From positions 620,001-684,000 of the forward strand of contig NZ_CP016780.1 in NCBI RefSeq assembly GCF_002288325.1: a stretch of DNA of 64,000 nucleotides, read 5' to 3'. A program made the position numbers and the translations under genes. Source of the stretch: Candidatus Planktophila lacus (GTDB lineage: Bacteria; Actinomycetota; Actinomycetes; Nanopelagicales; Nanopelagicaceae). This document shows, one piece after another, positions 1 to 8,652 of this stretch. The notes under the pieces were generated by a model. That model was given only the letters and a program-made list of their open reading frames with translations. It was not told the DNA's origin and did no database searches. How positions within the stretch are numbered: position 1 is the first letter of the stretch; every line of letters starts with the position of its first letter.

Positions 1-594
1 GCCGGACATCCCAAGTACACAATTACTAGCGGAACTGTCACGCTAGATGGCGTAGATGTTCTTGAGATGACTGTTGATGAGCGCGCCAAGGCTGGTCTGT
101 TCCTTGCTATGCAATATCCAGTTGAGGTTCCGGGCGTATCTGTTTCTAACTTCCTACGCACCGCAGCAACTGCTCTTCGCGGTGAAGCGCCTAAGTTACG
201 TACTTGGGTAGGCGAAGTTAAAAGCGCGATGGAAGCTTTGAGCATGGATCCATCATTTGCACAACGCAATGTCAACGAAGGTTTCTCTGGTGGTGAGAAG
301 AAGCGCCACGAAATCATGCAGCTTGAACTACTCAAGCCAAAGATGGCGATTCTCGATGAGACTGATTCAGGCCTAGATGTTGATGCCCTTCGCATAGTCT
401 CTGAAGGTGTAAATCGTGCAAAGACAAATAACAATCTTGGGGTTGTTCTGATCACTCACTACACCCGAATCCTGCGCTACATCAAGCCAGATTTCGTACA
501 CGTCTTCGCCAACGGCAAGATCGTTGAACAAGGTGGGCCAGAACTTGCAGATAAGCTCGAAGCCAATGGATATGCGGAGTACGTAACTGCGTAG
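1..594 (+). CDS. sufC: Fe-S cluster assembly ATPase SufC (5' truncated by window edge)
   Basis: ABC-type ATPase of the SufBCD scaffold complex, which builds Fe-S clusters in the cytoplasm. The open frame runs from base 1, so the Walker A end lies outside the window and the ATG at 67 is internal. Visible motifs are the ABC signature SGGEKKR, Walker B with the D-loop (AILDETDSGLD) and the switch histidine in LITHYTR. The stretch LAMQYPVEVPGVS is typical of SufC. sufS follows after 20 bases, so this is the tail of a suf operon. Confidence 0.96.
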   Translation, partial: AGHPKYTITSGTVTLDGVDVLEMTVDERAKAGLFLAMQYPVEVPGVSVSNFLRTAATALRGEAPKLRTWVGEVKSAMEALSMDPSFAQRNVNEGFSGGEKKRHEIMQLELLKPKMAILDETDSGLDVDALRIVSEGVNRAKTNNNLGVVLITHYTRILRYIKPDFVHVFANGKIVEQGGPELADKLEANGYAEYVTA

Positions 595-614
595 TTTCGC
601 AATTACTTATATAC

Positions 615-1859
615 ATGTCATTTGATGCAGTCGTAATCCGTGCGGATTTTCCGATCTTTGATCGCAAGATCCGCGATGGAAAGCGCCTGGTCTATCTAGA
701 TAGCGGTGCGACAAGCCAGAAGCCGAACATCGTTATCGATGCGGAAAGCGATTTCTATCGTTTACATAACGCTGCAGCTCATCGTGGCGCTCATCAATTG
801 GCAGAGGAAGCGACTGACGGAATTGAATCTGCGCGTAAAGTTGTCGCTGATTTCTTGGGCGGCAAAGAAGATGAGATTGTCTTCACTAAAAGTTCTACAG
901 AGGCGCTTAATCTATTGGCCTATGCGATCGGTTCTGCGCCAACCGGGAATAAGTTTCACCTAAAGGCTGGCGATGAGATAGTGGTTTCCGAGATGGAACA
1001 TCACGCCAATTTGATTCCTTGGCAACAACTAGCAGCGCGCACAGGTGCGATTCTTAAATGGTTTGAGGTAACTCCTGAGGGGCGCTTAGATCTCTCAAAT
1101 ATCGATTCTATTATTACGACGAAGACCAAGATCGTTGCGCTAACTCACCAATCAAATGTTCTCGGAACTATTGTTCCATTGGATGATCTGGTAAAGCGCA
1201 CCCACGATGTAGGCGCCGTTTGCATCCTTGATGCTTGTCAATCAGTGCCGCATATGCCAGTTAACGTGGCAGATCTAGATATCGATTTCTTAGCCTTCTC
1301 TGGCCATAAAGCAGTTGGACCAACTGGAGTTGGAGTTCTCTGGGGAAGAGCGAATTTACTCGAAGAACTTCCGCCATTCCTATTTGGCGGATCGATGATC
1401 GAGTCAGTGACTATGACTGAAGCAACTTGGGCACCAGCACCTCGTAAATTTGAACCAGGCGTTCCAAATATGGCGCAGATTGTTGGCTTTGGGGTCGCAC
1501 TCAAGTACTTAACAAAGATCGGAATGGGTGCGATCCATAAACATGAAATCGAACTCACTAAATATGCGCTAGATGCAATGTCCGGTATTGATTCACTTCG
1601 TATTCTCGGCCCTCTAAATACGGATATGCGTGGGGGAGCGGTTTCCTTCACACTCGGTGAAATTCATCCGCATGACTTAGGACAATTTTTAGATGATGCG
1701 GGAATCGCAGTTCGCACGGGACATCACTGCGCCTGGCCACTAACTCGCAAGATGGGCGTTGCCGCTACAACCCGTGCAAGTTTCTATCTCTACAACACCA
1801 CCGAAGATATCGATCAACTTTGTGAATCGATCCTTGCTGCGCAGAAATACTTCGGCTAA
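615..1859 (+). CDS. sufS: Cysteine desulfurase SufS
   Basis: PLP-dependent group II cysteine desulfurase that takes sulfur from cysteine and passes it to SufU. The 414-aa length is normal. The PLP lysine is K232 in the SGHK motif, and the persulfide cysteine is C372 in RTGHHCAWPL. The stop codon overlaps the sufU start (TAATG), which implies translational coupling. No good Shine-Dalgarno precedes the ATG, so the start rests on the expected SufS N-terminus. Confidence 0.97.
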   Translation: MSFDAVVIRADFPIFDRKIRDGKRLVYLDSGATSQKPNIVIDAESDFYRLHNAAAHRGAHQLAEEATDGIESARKVVADFLGGKEDEIVFTKSSTEALNLLAYAIGSAPTGNKFHLKAGDEIVVSEMEHHANLIPWQQLAARTGAILKWFEVTPEGRLDLSNIDSIITTKTKIVALTHQSNVLGTIVPLDDLVKRTHDVGAVCILDACQSVPHMPVNVADLDIDFLAFSGHKAVGPTGVGVLWGRANLLEELPPFLFGGSMIESVTMTEATWAPAPRKFEPGVPNMAQIVGFGVALKYLTKIGMGAIHKHEIELTKYALDAMSGIDSLRILGPLNTDMRGGAVSFTLGEIHPHDLGQFLDDAGIAVRTGHHCAWPLTRKMGVAATTRASFYLYNTTEDIDQLCESILAAQKYFG

Positions 1860-2299
1860 TGCAACTCGATAACCTTTATCAGGAAGTGATCCTTGATCAC
1901 TATAAGAACCCGCAGAACAAGAAGCTATCAGCGACTTACGACGCACAGGTTCACCACGTAAACCCTTCTTGTGGCGATGAAATTGATTTAAATGTAACGA
2001 TCAAGAACGGCGAAGTATCCGCAATCACTTGGGATGGCGTTGGTTGTTCGATCTCTCAAGCCAGCGTCTCGGTTCTCACAGACCTGTTAATCGGTAAGAG
2101 CATTTCAGATGCTTACCGAATATTTGATGAGTTTGTCGCCCTAATGCAGAGTAAAGGTGCGGTGACTGGAGATGAAGATCTCCTGGAAGATGCAGTCGCC
2201 TTTGCTGGCGTTTCTAAATATCCCGCACGAATCAAATGTGCCCTGTTGGGCTGGATGGCATTTAAAGATGCCAGCGTTCAAGCCCAATCCAAGGGCTAG
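1859..2299 (+). CDS. sufU: SufU sulfur-transfer / scaffold protein
   Basis: SUF-type partner of SufS (IscU fold) in Gram-positive bacteria. The protein is 146 aa. It keeps three zinc or cluster cysteines, C38 in NPSCGD, C63 in GVGCSIS and C127 in IKCALLGW, plus the neighbouring D40. It has the SufU-type insertion between the second and third cysteine that separates it from IscU. The ATG overlaps the sufS stop by one base. Confidence 0.96.
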   Translation: MQLDNLYQEVILDHYKNPQNKKLSATYDAQVHHVNPSCGDEIDLNVTIKNGEVSAITWDGVGCSISQASVSVLTDLLIGKSISDAYRIFDEFVALMQSKGAVTGDEDLLEDAVAFAGVSKYPARIKCALLGWMAFKDASVQAQSKG

Positions 2300-2338
2300 T
2301 AAGATCTAACCAGAGCAATCTACAAAACGGAGAAAATA

Positions 2339-2650
2339 ATGGCTGCAACAGTTGATGATGTAACAGAGGCGATGAAGGATGTCGTCGATCCCGAGCTCGG
2401 AATCAATGTTGTTGATCTTGGCCTTATCTACGATGTAATGGTCGACGATAACAATATCGCCGTACTAAATATGACTCTGACATCTGCGGCTTGTCCATTG
2501 CAGGATGTAATCGAAGATCAAACTCGTCAAGCACTCGCACCTCATACTTCGGATGTAAAGATCAACTGGGTATGGATGCCACCTTGGGGTCCAGATAAGA
2601 TTTCAGATGATGGGCGCGAACAACTACGTGCGCTTGGTTTTACCGTCTAA
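2339..2650 (+). CDS. sufT: SufT-like MIP18/DUF59 Fe-S assembly protein
   Basis: Small 103-aa protein of the DUF59/MIP18 family, which acts in maturation of Fe-S proteins. Family motifs are DPELGINVVDLGLIYDV near residue 17, the conserved cysteine C52 in TSAACPL, and the C-terminal WMPPWGPD. A GGAG Shine-Dalgarno sits about 7 bases before the ATG. It closes the suf operon, 39 bases after sufU. The exact biochemical role of the family is not settled. Confidence 0.9.
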   Translation: MAATVDDVTEAMKDVVDPELGINVVDLGLIYDVMVDDNNIAVLNMTLTSAACPLQDVIEDQTRQALAPHTSDVKINWVWMPPWGPDKISDDGREQLRALGFTV

Positions 2651-2699
2651 CCTAAATTAGCGTTAGCGATCTAGCAATTTATTTGATCGGAAGCTCTTT

Positions 2700-4568
2700 A
2701 TGTCAATGCATGCTGGCTGGATGGCGCTTCGCACGTTAAGTTCTGATCAATCTGTAAAAAACGCCAAGTTAAAGCCCGGCACGTTAAAGCGAATATTTGC
2801 CTATGCGATCCCATATAAATCGGTCTTTGCGCTCTTTCTAATCTGTTTAATTGCCGACGCAGTTCTAACCGTGGCCACCCCGCTTCTGCTTCGCGAACTT
2901 ATCGATAACGGAGTAATTCCTAAAGATCGCTCAGTCGTCACAACTATGGCGGTAGCGGTTGCGCTCCTTGCTATCGCTAGCGCTCTGGTAAATATCGTTG
3001 TACGTTGGATTTCAGCAAAGATTGGCGAAGGTCTTATCTATGATCTTCGCTCTCAAGTCTTTCGCCATGTTCAAGAGCAGTCGATCGCATTCTTTACGCG
3101 CACTCAGACTGGTGCGTTAATTTCCCGAATTAACTCCGATGTTATTGGAGCCCAACGCGCATTTACATCCACATTCTCCGGAATCATCAGCAATGTTCTG
3201 ACCCTGGTCTTGGTAGTTGGAACTATGTTGGCGCTTAGTTGGCAGATCACCGTAGCCTCGCTTCTCCTGCTGCCAATTTTCTTAGCTCCAACAAAGTGGA
3301 TCGGTTCACGCCTGCAGGGTTACACCCGAGATTCATTTGAAGTAAATGCCCAAATGTCATCGACGATGACCGAACGTTTCAACGTATCTGGGGCGCTCTT
3401 GGTAAAGCTTTATGGTGATCTAAATCAGGAATCAAAAGAGTTTAAGACCAAAGCACGTAAAGTCGCCGATATCGGTATCTCAATGGCGATGCTCAACACC
3501 TTCTTCTTCATTGCGTTGATAAGTATCGCTGCTCTTGCCACTGCAATTGCTTATGGCATCGGCGGACATCTAGCGATTGATGGTTCGATAACTGTTGGAA
3601 GTTTGATTGCAATAACCACTTTGCTTGCCCGTCTTTACGGTCCACTGGTTGCTCTGGCCACAGTGCGCGTGGATGTTATGGGCGCACTTGTCTCTTTTGA
3701 GCGAGTCTTTGAAGTCCTTGATCTAGAACCTATGGTCAAAGAGATATCAGCACCGAAGAAGTTGGAAAGTAAGACGCCTGCAATTACTTTTAATGAAGTG
3801 CGCTTTACCTATCCGAAAGCGCAAGAGATCTCTCTTGCCTCCCTTGAAGCCGCTTTTCTACCTGAGGTAAAGGACTCTGAAGAGATTCTCAAAGGAATCT
3901 CATTTGAAGTAAAACCTGGAACGGTAACAGCGCTCGTTGGTCCGTCGGGTGCAGGAAAGACAACTATCAGCGCGCTACTTCCGAGACTTTACGATGTTAC
4001 AGGTGGCTGTATTTCGATTGATGGTGAAGATATCCGTAACTTCACCCTTAATTCACTTCGCGGATCTATTGGTGTTGTTATGCAAGATTCACATCTTTTC
4101 CACGCAACAATTACCGAAAATCTAAGATATGCAAAGAGCGATGCCACACTCGATGAGATGAAGGTCGCTTGTGAAGCAGCGCAGATTTGGGATCTAGTCT
4201 CAACACTTCCAAACGGTTTGGAGACAATGGTTGGAGAACGCGGCCACCGTTTATCTGGCGGCGAAAAGCAACGTTTGGCAATTGCGCGGTTACTGTTGAA
4301 ATCTCCAAGCATCGTAATTCTCGATGAAGCAACCGCTCACCTTGATTCTGAAAATGAAGAGTTAGTTCAAAAGGCGCTAGCGCAAGCGTTATATGGACGC
4401 ACCAGTATTGTGATTGCGCATCGCTTGAGCACCGTCATGGGCGCAGATCAGATAATCGTTCTTGAAAATGGATCCATCGTCGAACGCGGAAAACATGAGG
4501 AGCTAGTGCTAACTGGTGGGCTCTATTCCGAGCTCTTTGCTCGTCAAGATTTGACCACGCCTAATTAA
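2700..4568 (+). CDS. ABC exporter half-transporter (TMD-NBD fusion)
   Basis: 622-aa multidrug/lipid-type ABC exporter subunit. An N-terminal membrane domain (about residues 35-330, six predicted helices) precedes a nucleotide-binding domain with Walker A GPSGAGKTT near 414-422, signature LSGGEKQR, Walker B IVILDEATAHLD and an IAHRLST H-loop. Substrate cannot be told from the sequence. A stretch around residues 375-390 (ASLEAAFLPEV) is inserted early in the NBD. A GGAAG Shine-Dalgarno lies 6 bases before the ATG. No partner subunit is adjacent, so a homodimer is likely. The 3' end overlaps the convergent SURF1 gene by 60 bases. Confidence 0.93.
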   Translation: MSMHAGWMALRTLSSDQSVKNAKLKPGTLKRIFAYAIPYKSVFALFLICLIADAVLTVATPLLLRELIDNGVIPKDRSVVTTMAVAVALLAIASALVNIVVRWISAKIGEGLIYDLRSQVFRHVQEQSIAFFTRTQTGALISRINSDVIGAQRAFTSTFSGIISNVLTLVLVVGTMLALSWQITVASLLLLPIFLAPTKWIGSRLQGYTRDSFEVNAQMSSTMTERFNVSGALLVKLYGDLNQESKEFKTKARKVADIGISMAMLNTFFFIALISIAALATAIAYGIGGHLAIDGSITVGSLIAITTLLARLYGPLVALATVRVDVMGALVSFERVFEVLDLEPMVKEISAPKKLESKTPAITFNEVRFTYPKAQEISLASLEAAFLPEVKDSEEILKGISFEVKPGTVTALVGPSGAGKTTISALLPRLYDVTGGCISIDGEDIRNFTLNSLRGSIGVVMQDSHLFHATITENLRYAKSDATLDEMKVACEAAQIWDLVSTLPNGLETMVGERGHRLSGGEKQRLAIARLLLKSPSIVILDEATAHLDSENEELVQKALAQALYGRTSIVIAHRLSTVMGADQIIVLENGSIVERGKHEELVLTGGLYSELFARQDLTTPN

Positions 4569-5255
4569 GATTCTGCCGTAGATAATTAGCCCGGCGAAGA
4601 AGATCCATTGCAGCGAGTAAGCAATATGTGGCCCATCGCTTAACTCAGGCACTTGCGCAGGCACAGCTGGAGTCAGTGATGGTTGGGAACCGCTCAGTAA
4701 ATCTAAGTAGAAACCTTCGGATGTCGAATCTGATTGAGCATTTAACTTTGAGATCATTCCCGCGCCACTTGCAGGAAGTGCGAAGAAAGCGCCTTGTGGA
4801 AGTGATCTATCCAAACGAAACCGCGCAGTTAGAGAAACTGCACCGGTCGGGGCAGTAGAGACAACTGGTGCGGTAGCTGCATCCTTGCCAGCTTTTACCC
4901 ATCCACGATCAACCCAGAAAGATCGGCCATCGCTTGCGGTAAATCTAGTTAGTACCTCATAGCCATAGACGCCTTCAAAGTATCGATTCTTAAGCAGAAT
5001 TTGATTGGTTGAATCGAAGGAACCTTCTACTGTAACTGTGCGCCATTCGTACTTCACAAAATTATCTTTTATATCATTCAATTCGACTGGATTAAGAGTT
5101 AACTGCGCCTCAATACCTTGGTTACGATCTTGGCGATCTATACCGCGCTGAAACTGCCACTGACTAGCCCAAAGACATCCCAAGATTAGTAATAGCGCGA
5201 GAAGATGCTTTAGAAAAGTATTAGATTCCTTCTCTGAAGAGCGCTCACTAGACAT
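4509..5255 (-). CDS. SURF1 family protein (cytochrome oxidase assembly)
   Basis: 248-aa membrane protein of the SURF1 family, which helps assemble haem-copper cytochrome c oxidase. It has an N-terminal transmembrane segment (HLLALLLILGCLWASQWQF), a periplasmic domain with FWVDRGWV, and a C-terminal transmembrane segment after the conserved HIAYSLQWIFF. The ATG lies six bases after a TAGACT -10 hexamer, with no Shine-Dalgarno, so the mRNA is probably leaderless. The 3' end overlaps the convergent ABC transporter gene by 60 bases. Confidence 0.92.
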   Translation of the reverse strand: MSSERSSEKESNTFLKHLLALLLILGCLWASQWQFQRGIDRQDRNQGIEAQLTLNPVELNDIKDNFVKYEWRTVTVEGSFDSTNQILLKNRYFEGVYGYEVLTRFTASDGRSFWVDRGWVKAGKDAATAPVVSTAPTGAVSLTARFRLDRSLPQGAFFALPASGAGMISKLNAQSDSTSEGFYLDLLSGSQPSLTPAVPAQVPELSDGPHIAYSLQWIFFAGLIIYGRILIRRGQILTSKELGIEPTS

Positions 5256-5261
5256 GTATTG

Positions 5262-5267
5262 AGTCTA
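5262..5267 (-). promoter_or_regulatory. -10 element of leaderless SURF1 transcript (TAGACT)
   Basis: TAGACT on the minus strand ends six bases before the ATG at 5255. The transcription start would fall on the start codon. It is one of nine copies of the same arrangement in the window. Confidence 0.6.
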
Positions 5268-5294
5268 GCCAATCGATAATTCTAGAAAGATTAT

Positions 5295-5588
5295 TTACTC
5301 TAGGGATTTCGCTTTATCTGAAACCAAGCCAGAGCCCGGCGCAAAAGACTCACGACCAGCATTTGCGATGACTACTGCAAAATATGGAAGCGTTACTGCG
5401 CCTAGGAGTGCAAACCAGCGATAAGGACTAGGCAGAATCACCGTCAGAATGAAGCAAAAGGTACGGATCATCATTGAATAGAAGTAGCGACGTTGACGCC
5501 CTGCTTGATCACGAGTCAGTGATGCAGGAGCGGCGGTGATGTCATAAACCGCAGGAGCCTTACTTGCTGACTTGCGTCTGATCGCCAT
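5295..5588 (-). CDS. DUF3099 family small membrane protein
   Basis: 97-aa protein with a basic N-terminus and two hydrophobic segments (about residues 43-56 and 58-76), matching the actinobacterial DUF3099 family, whose function is unknown. It sits 39 bases upstream of the SURF1 gene on the same strand, though each gene has its own promoter-like -10. The ATG follows TACTCT by six bases without a Shine-Dalgarno. Confidence 0.8.
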   Translation of the reverse strand: MAIRRKSASKAPAVYDITAAPASLTRDQAGRQRRYFYSMMIRTFCFILTVILPSPYRWFALLGAVTLPYFAVVIANAGRESFAPGSGLVSDKAKSLE

Positions 5589-5594
5589 GACCTA

Positions 5595-5600
5595 AGAGTA
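5595..5600 (-). promoter_or_regulatory. -10 element of leaderless DUF3099 transcript (TACTCT)
   Basis: TACTCT on the minus strand is separated by exactly six bases from the ATG at 5588. This fits a leaderless actinobacterial promoter. Confidence 0.6.
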
Positions 5601-5670
5601 AGGCGCCTAACCGTGGCGCGCCCGCCGAAAACGGCAAGTTACGCGTAAGTAGCAGGGTAAGTTTTGTCAT

Positions 5671-6387
5671 ATGTCCGAGGAATCAAAAGCAATCGCTCTG
5701 GTCACCGGCGGAAATCGCGGTATTGGATTAGCGATCGCGCAATCACTTAAAGCAGATGGCCATCATGTAGTTGTTACCTATCGCAGCGGTAGCGCACCTA
5801 CTGGATTTAGCGCAGTGCAGATGGATGTGACTTCCTCTGAAAGCGTTGATGCCGCCTTCGCTGAAATTGAATCGCAATGGGGTTTGCCTGAAATCATCGT
5901 GGCTAATGCCGGCATCACCAAAGATGGTCTAGTCATGCGAATGTCAGATGAAGATTTTGAGAGCGTTATCAACGCCAATTTAACTGGCGCCTTTCGCGTT
6001 GCAAGACGAGCGACCAAGGGTCTGCTTAAGTTAAAACGCGGACGACTTATATTTATTGGATCTGTTGTCGGGGGAGTCGGAGCTGCTGGCCAGGTTAACT
6101 ACTCGGCAAGTAAATCGGGTCTACTCGGAATGGCTCGTTCTTTTGCTCGCGAACTTGGTTCCCGCGGTATTACCGCAAATGTGATCGCTCCAGGATTTGT
6201 CGAAACTGATATGACGGCAGCCCTCGATGAAAAACGCAGATCCGAAATCGCTGCTTCTGTGCCGCTCGGTCGTTTCTGCTCTGCAGATGAGATCGCAAAA
6301 GTAGTTAGCTTTGTGGCATCACCTGCAAGTGGTTACATCACGGGTGCTTTGATTCCAGTAGATGGCGGATTAGGAATGGGACATTAA
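5671..6387 (+). CDS. fabG: 3-oxoacyl-ACP reductase FabG
   Basis: 238-aa short-chain dehydrogenase that reduces 3-oxoacyl-ACP with NADPH in fatty-acid elongation. It has a Rossmann TGGNRGIG near residue 12, the NAG motif near 79, and the catalytic set S131, Y144 and K148 (YSASK). It directly precedes an InhA-like enoyl reductase, as mabA precedes inhA in mycobacteria. A TAAGTT hexamer lies seven bases before the ATG and no Shine-Dalgarno is visible, so a leaderless start is possible. Confidence 0.95.
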   Translation: MSEESKAIALVTGGNRGIGLAIAQSLKADGHHVVVTYRSGSAPTGFSAVQMDVTSSESVDAAFAEIESQWGLPEIIVANAGITKDGLVMRMSDEDFESVINANLTGAFRVARRATKGLLKLKRGRLIFIGSVVGGVGAAGQVNYSASKSGLLGMARSFARELGSRGITANVIAPGFVETDMTAALDEKRRSEIAASVPLGRFCSADEIAKVVSFVASPASGYITGALIPVDGGLGMGH

Positions 6388-7155
6388 ATGGGAATTCTTC
6401 AAGGTAAAAATATTCTTGTAACTGGCGTATTAACAGATGGCTCGATCGCTTTCCATATTGCCAAGATTGCGCAGGAACAAGGCGCCAACGTACTGCTCTC
6501 TTCTTACGGTCGCGTAATGAGTTTGACTACTCGTATTTCAGGTCGCTTGCCACAACCAGCTCCAGTCATCGAACTCGATGTTACAAATCAAGAACATCTC
6601 GATGCTCTTTCCGGTCGAGTTAAAGAACATCTCCCACACCTTGATGGCGTTGTTCACTCAATTGGTTTTGCCCCCGAAGCAGCGCTCGGTGGAAATTTCC
6701 TAAACACTGCTTGGGAAGATGTAGCAACCGCAGTTCATGTTTCTGCATATTCGCTTAAATCTTTAACGATGGCTGCGCGCCCACTGTTTAACGGTGGGGG
6801 ATCTGTTGTAGGCCTTGATTTCGATGCCACTGTTGCTTGGCCAAAGTACGACTGGATGGGCGTTGCAAAGGCAGCGCTTGAATCGACATCTCGTTACCTG
6901 GCCCGCGACTTAGGCGCAGAAAATATTCGTGTTAACTTGGTTGCAGCAGGTCCAATTCGCACCATGGCGGCAAAATCAATTCCGGGCTTTGATGAATTTG
7001 AAAAGGTCTGGAATGAACGCTCCCCACTGGAATGGGATGTAACCGATCCAGTGCCTGCCGCCCAGGCTGTTGTGGCCCTGTTATCTGACTGGTTCCCGAA
7101 GACAACGGGCGAAATCGTGCATGTAGACGGCGGTTTGCACGCGATGGGCGCTTAA
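6388..7155 (+). CDS. fabI: NADH-dependent enoyl-ACP reductase, InhA-like FabI
   Basis: 255-aa enoyl-ACP reductase for the last step of the fatty-acid elongation cycle. It resembles mycobacterial InhA: SIAFHIAK near residue 19, LDGVVHSIGF near 85, and GLDFDA, Y154 and K161 at the positions of InhA F149, Y158 and K165. VAAGPIRT follows. It starts on the base after the fabG stop, so the two are co-translated. No mycolate genes are visible, so the role is ordinary FAS II elongation. Confidence 0.95.
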   Translation: MGILQGKNILVTGVLTDGSIAFHIAKIAQEQGANVLLSSYGRVMSLTTRISGRLPQPAPVIELDVTNQEHLDALSGRVKEHLPHLDGVVHSIGFAPEAALGGNFLNTAWEDVATAVHVSAYSLKSLTMAARPLFNGGGSVVGLDFDATVAWPKYDWMGVAKAALESTSRYLARDLGAENIRVNLVAAGPIRTMAAKSIPGFDEFEKVWNERSPLEWDVTDPVPAAQAVVALLSDWFPKTTGEIVHVDGGLHAMGA

Positions 7156-7198
7156 AGGTAAAGTACGGCTCAGACCAGTGGCTTTGGCTACTGCAAGA

Positions 7199-7394
7199 GG
7201 AGCTCACCGCTCCCACCTTCTCGGCCCTAGAACTAGTACTAAATGTAACTAGAGGAGCTGGCTGGTTTGTCGAAAGTAAGCCGCCTTCCAGGCGCGTTTT
7301 TCTTTCCTTAGCGGTGCGCGATTTCTGCGGTAAACCCCGGCTACTAAAGTCAAAATCGACAGAACGAAGTTCAAAAGAGAACAGCGTTCAAAAG
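7199..7394 (+). promoter_or_regulatory. infC-rpmI-rplT leader region
   Basis: The 262-base gap between fabI and infC is long for this genome and is probably the promoter and untranslated leader of the initiation factor 3 / L35 / L20 operon. It holds a GGAGC/GCTCC hairpin (7199-7203 with 7209-7213), a short CGCC/GGCG hairpin followed by TTTTT near 7283-7301, and a direct repeat GTTCAAAAG at 7369-7377 and 7386-7394. In several bacteria L20 represses this operon through its leader. Whether that happens here is unknown. Confidence 0.4.
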
Positions 7395-7417
7395 TAGTAA
7401 CCAACTAAGGAGCACAA

Positions 7418-8008
7418 ATCACAACTGAACCGCGCATCAATGACCGTATCCGCACACCTCAAATTCGTCTCATCGGCCACACCGGTGATCAAGTTGGAGT
7501 TGTAGATATTGAAGTAGCGCTACAGATGGCAGATGAAATTGGTTTAGATCTCGTAGAGATCGCGCCAGAGGCAAATCCACCTGTATGCAAAATCATGGAC
7601 TTCGGCAAGTACAAGTACGAAATTGCCCAGAAGGCCCGTGAAGCTCGTCAGAACCAGACCCACATTGTGGTGAAGGAAGTGCGATTGACACCAAAGATTG
7701 AAAATCACGATTACGAAACTAAACGTAACGCAATCGTGAAATTCTTAAAGGGTGGCGACAAGGTAAAGATCACGATGAAGTTCCGCGGACGCGAACAAAC
7801 TCGCCCCGAGCTTGGTTTCAAATTGCTACAACGTCTTGCAGAAGATGTTGCAGAAGTTGCTTTTGTTGAGTTCGCCCCTAAGCAAGAGGGTCGAAATATG
7901 ACGATGGTGCTGGGGCCGACAAAGAAGAAGACTGAAGCGGTTGCAGAGCAGAAGGCAGCGCGCGCAGCCAAGGAAAAGGCAGCGCTCGAGGCGGCAGAAG
8001 AGAAGTAA
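7418..8008 (+). CDS. infC: Translation initiation factor IF-3 with ATC start codon
   Basis: 196-aa IF-3, which keeps initiator tRNA selection accurate and prevents 30S-50S joining. The conserved N-terminus [11 protein letters not shown] is encoded only if translation starts at ATC 7418. An in-frame TAA at 7406-7408 lies just upstream, and no ATG, GTG, TTG or CTG occurs before ATG 7526, which would delete half of the N-terminal domain. A strong AAGGAG at 7407-7412 lies 5 bases before the ATC. A rare start lets IF-3 repress its own mRNA in E. coli (AUU). The C-terminal tail is Lys/Ala/Glu-rich. rpmI and rplT follow. Confidence 0.92.
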   Translation: MTTEPRINDRIRTPQIRLIGHTGDQVGVVDIEVALQMADEIGLDLVEIAPEANPPVCKIMDFGKYKYEIAQKAREARQNQTHIVVKEVRLTPKIENHDYETKRNAIVKFLKGGDKVKITMKFRGREQTRPELGFKLLQRLAEDVAEVAFVEFAPKQEGRNMTMVLGPTKKKTEAVAEQKAARAAKEKAALEAAEEK

Positions 8009-8072
8009 AGAGTTTTTCTAGTTTCAAAAGTTTTTCAAGTTTTATAAGACGACGAAGTACAGGAGAAGATAA

Positions 8073-8270
8073 ATGCCAAAGATGAAGACCCACAGTGGCG
8101 CGAAGAAGACTTTTCGCGTAACCGGTTCAGGAAAGATCATGCACGAGCGTGCAGGCAAGCGCCACCTTTTGGAGCGTAAGTCATCTCGCGTAACTCGTCG
8201 TTTGAGTACCGAACAAGCAGCAAAGCCAACCGTCGCAATGACAGCCAAGCGCATGCTTGGCCTTAAGTAA
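8073..8270 (+). CDS. rpmI: 50S ribosomal protein L35
   Basis: 65-aa basic ribosomal protein L35 with the family start [14 protein letters not shown] and the [11 protein letters not shown] segment. A GGAGA Shine-Dalgarno precedes the ATG. It lies in the standard order infC-rpmI-rplT. Confidence 0.97.
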   Translation: MPKMKTHSGAKKTFRVTGSGKIMHERAGKRHLLERKSSRVTRRLSTEQAAKPTVAMTAKRMLGLK

Positions 8271-8284
8271 GGAGTGTGAATTAA

Positions 8285-8644
8285 ATGAGAGTAAAACGTG
8301 GAGTTCACGCTGCTAAGAAGCGTCGCACAACCCTTGAACGCGCTAGCGGATACCGCGGTCAGCGTTCCCGTCTTTTCACAAAGGCGAAAGAGCAAGTCAC
8401 TCACTCAATGGTTTACGCGTTTAACGACCGTAAAGATAAGAAGGGTGATTTCCGTCAGCTATGGATTCAGCGCATTAACGCTGCAGCCCGCGAAAACGGA
8501 ATGACTTACAACCGTTTCATCCAAGGCCTAAAGGCTGCTGGCGTTGAAGTTGATCGTCGCGTTCTATCCGACATCGCAACAAACGATCCAGCAACATTTA
8601 AGACACTTGTTGATCTAGCTCGCAAGAACCTAGTCAGCGCCTAA
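8285..8644 (+). CDS. rplT: 50S ribosomal protein L20
   Basis: 119-aa L20, a primary 23S rRNA binding protein needed for 50S assembly. Motifs are [14 protein letters not shown] at the start, RERA-like [12 protein letters not shown], and [23 protein letters not shown] lies 11 bases upstream. rpmI ends 14 bases before it. Confidence 0.97.
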   Translation: MRVKRGVHAAKKRRTTLERASGYRGQRSRLFTKAKEQVTHSMVYAFNDRKDKKGDFRQLWIQRINAAARENGMTYNRFIQGLKAAGVEVDRRVLSDIATNDPATFKTLVDLARKNLVSA

Positions 8645-8652
8645 CTGTTTAA

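Noticed and set aside
7418-7526. Frameshift or truncation of infC
   Set aside because: The missing N-terminus is encoded in frame from ATC 7418, so the gene is intact with an unusual start.
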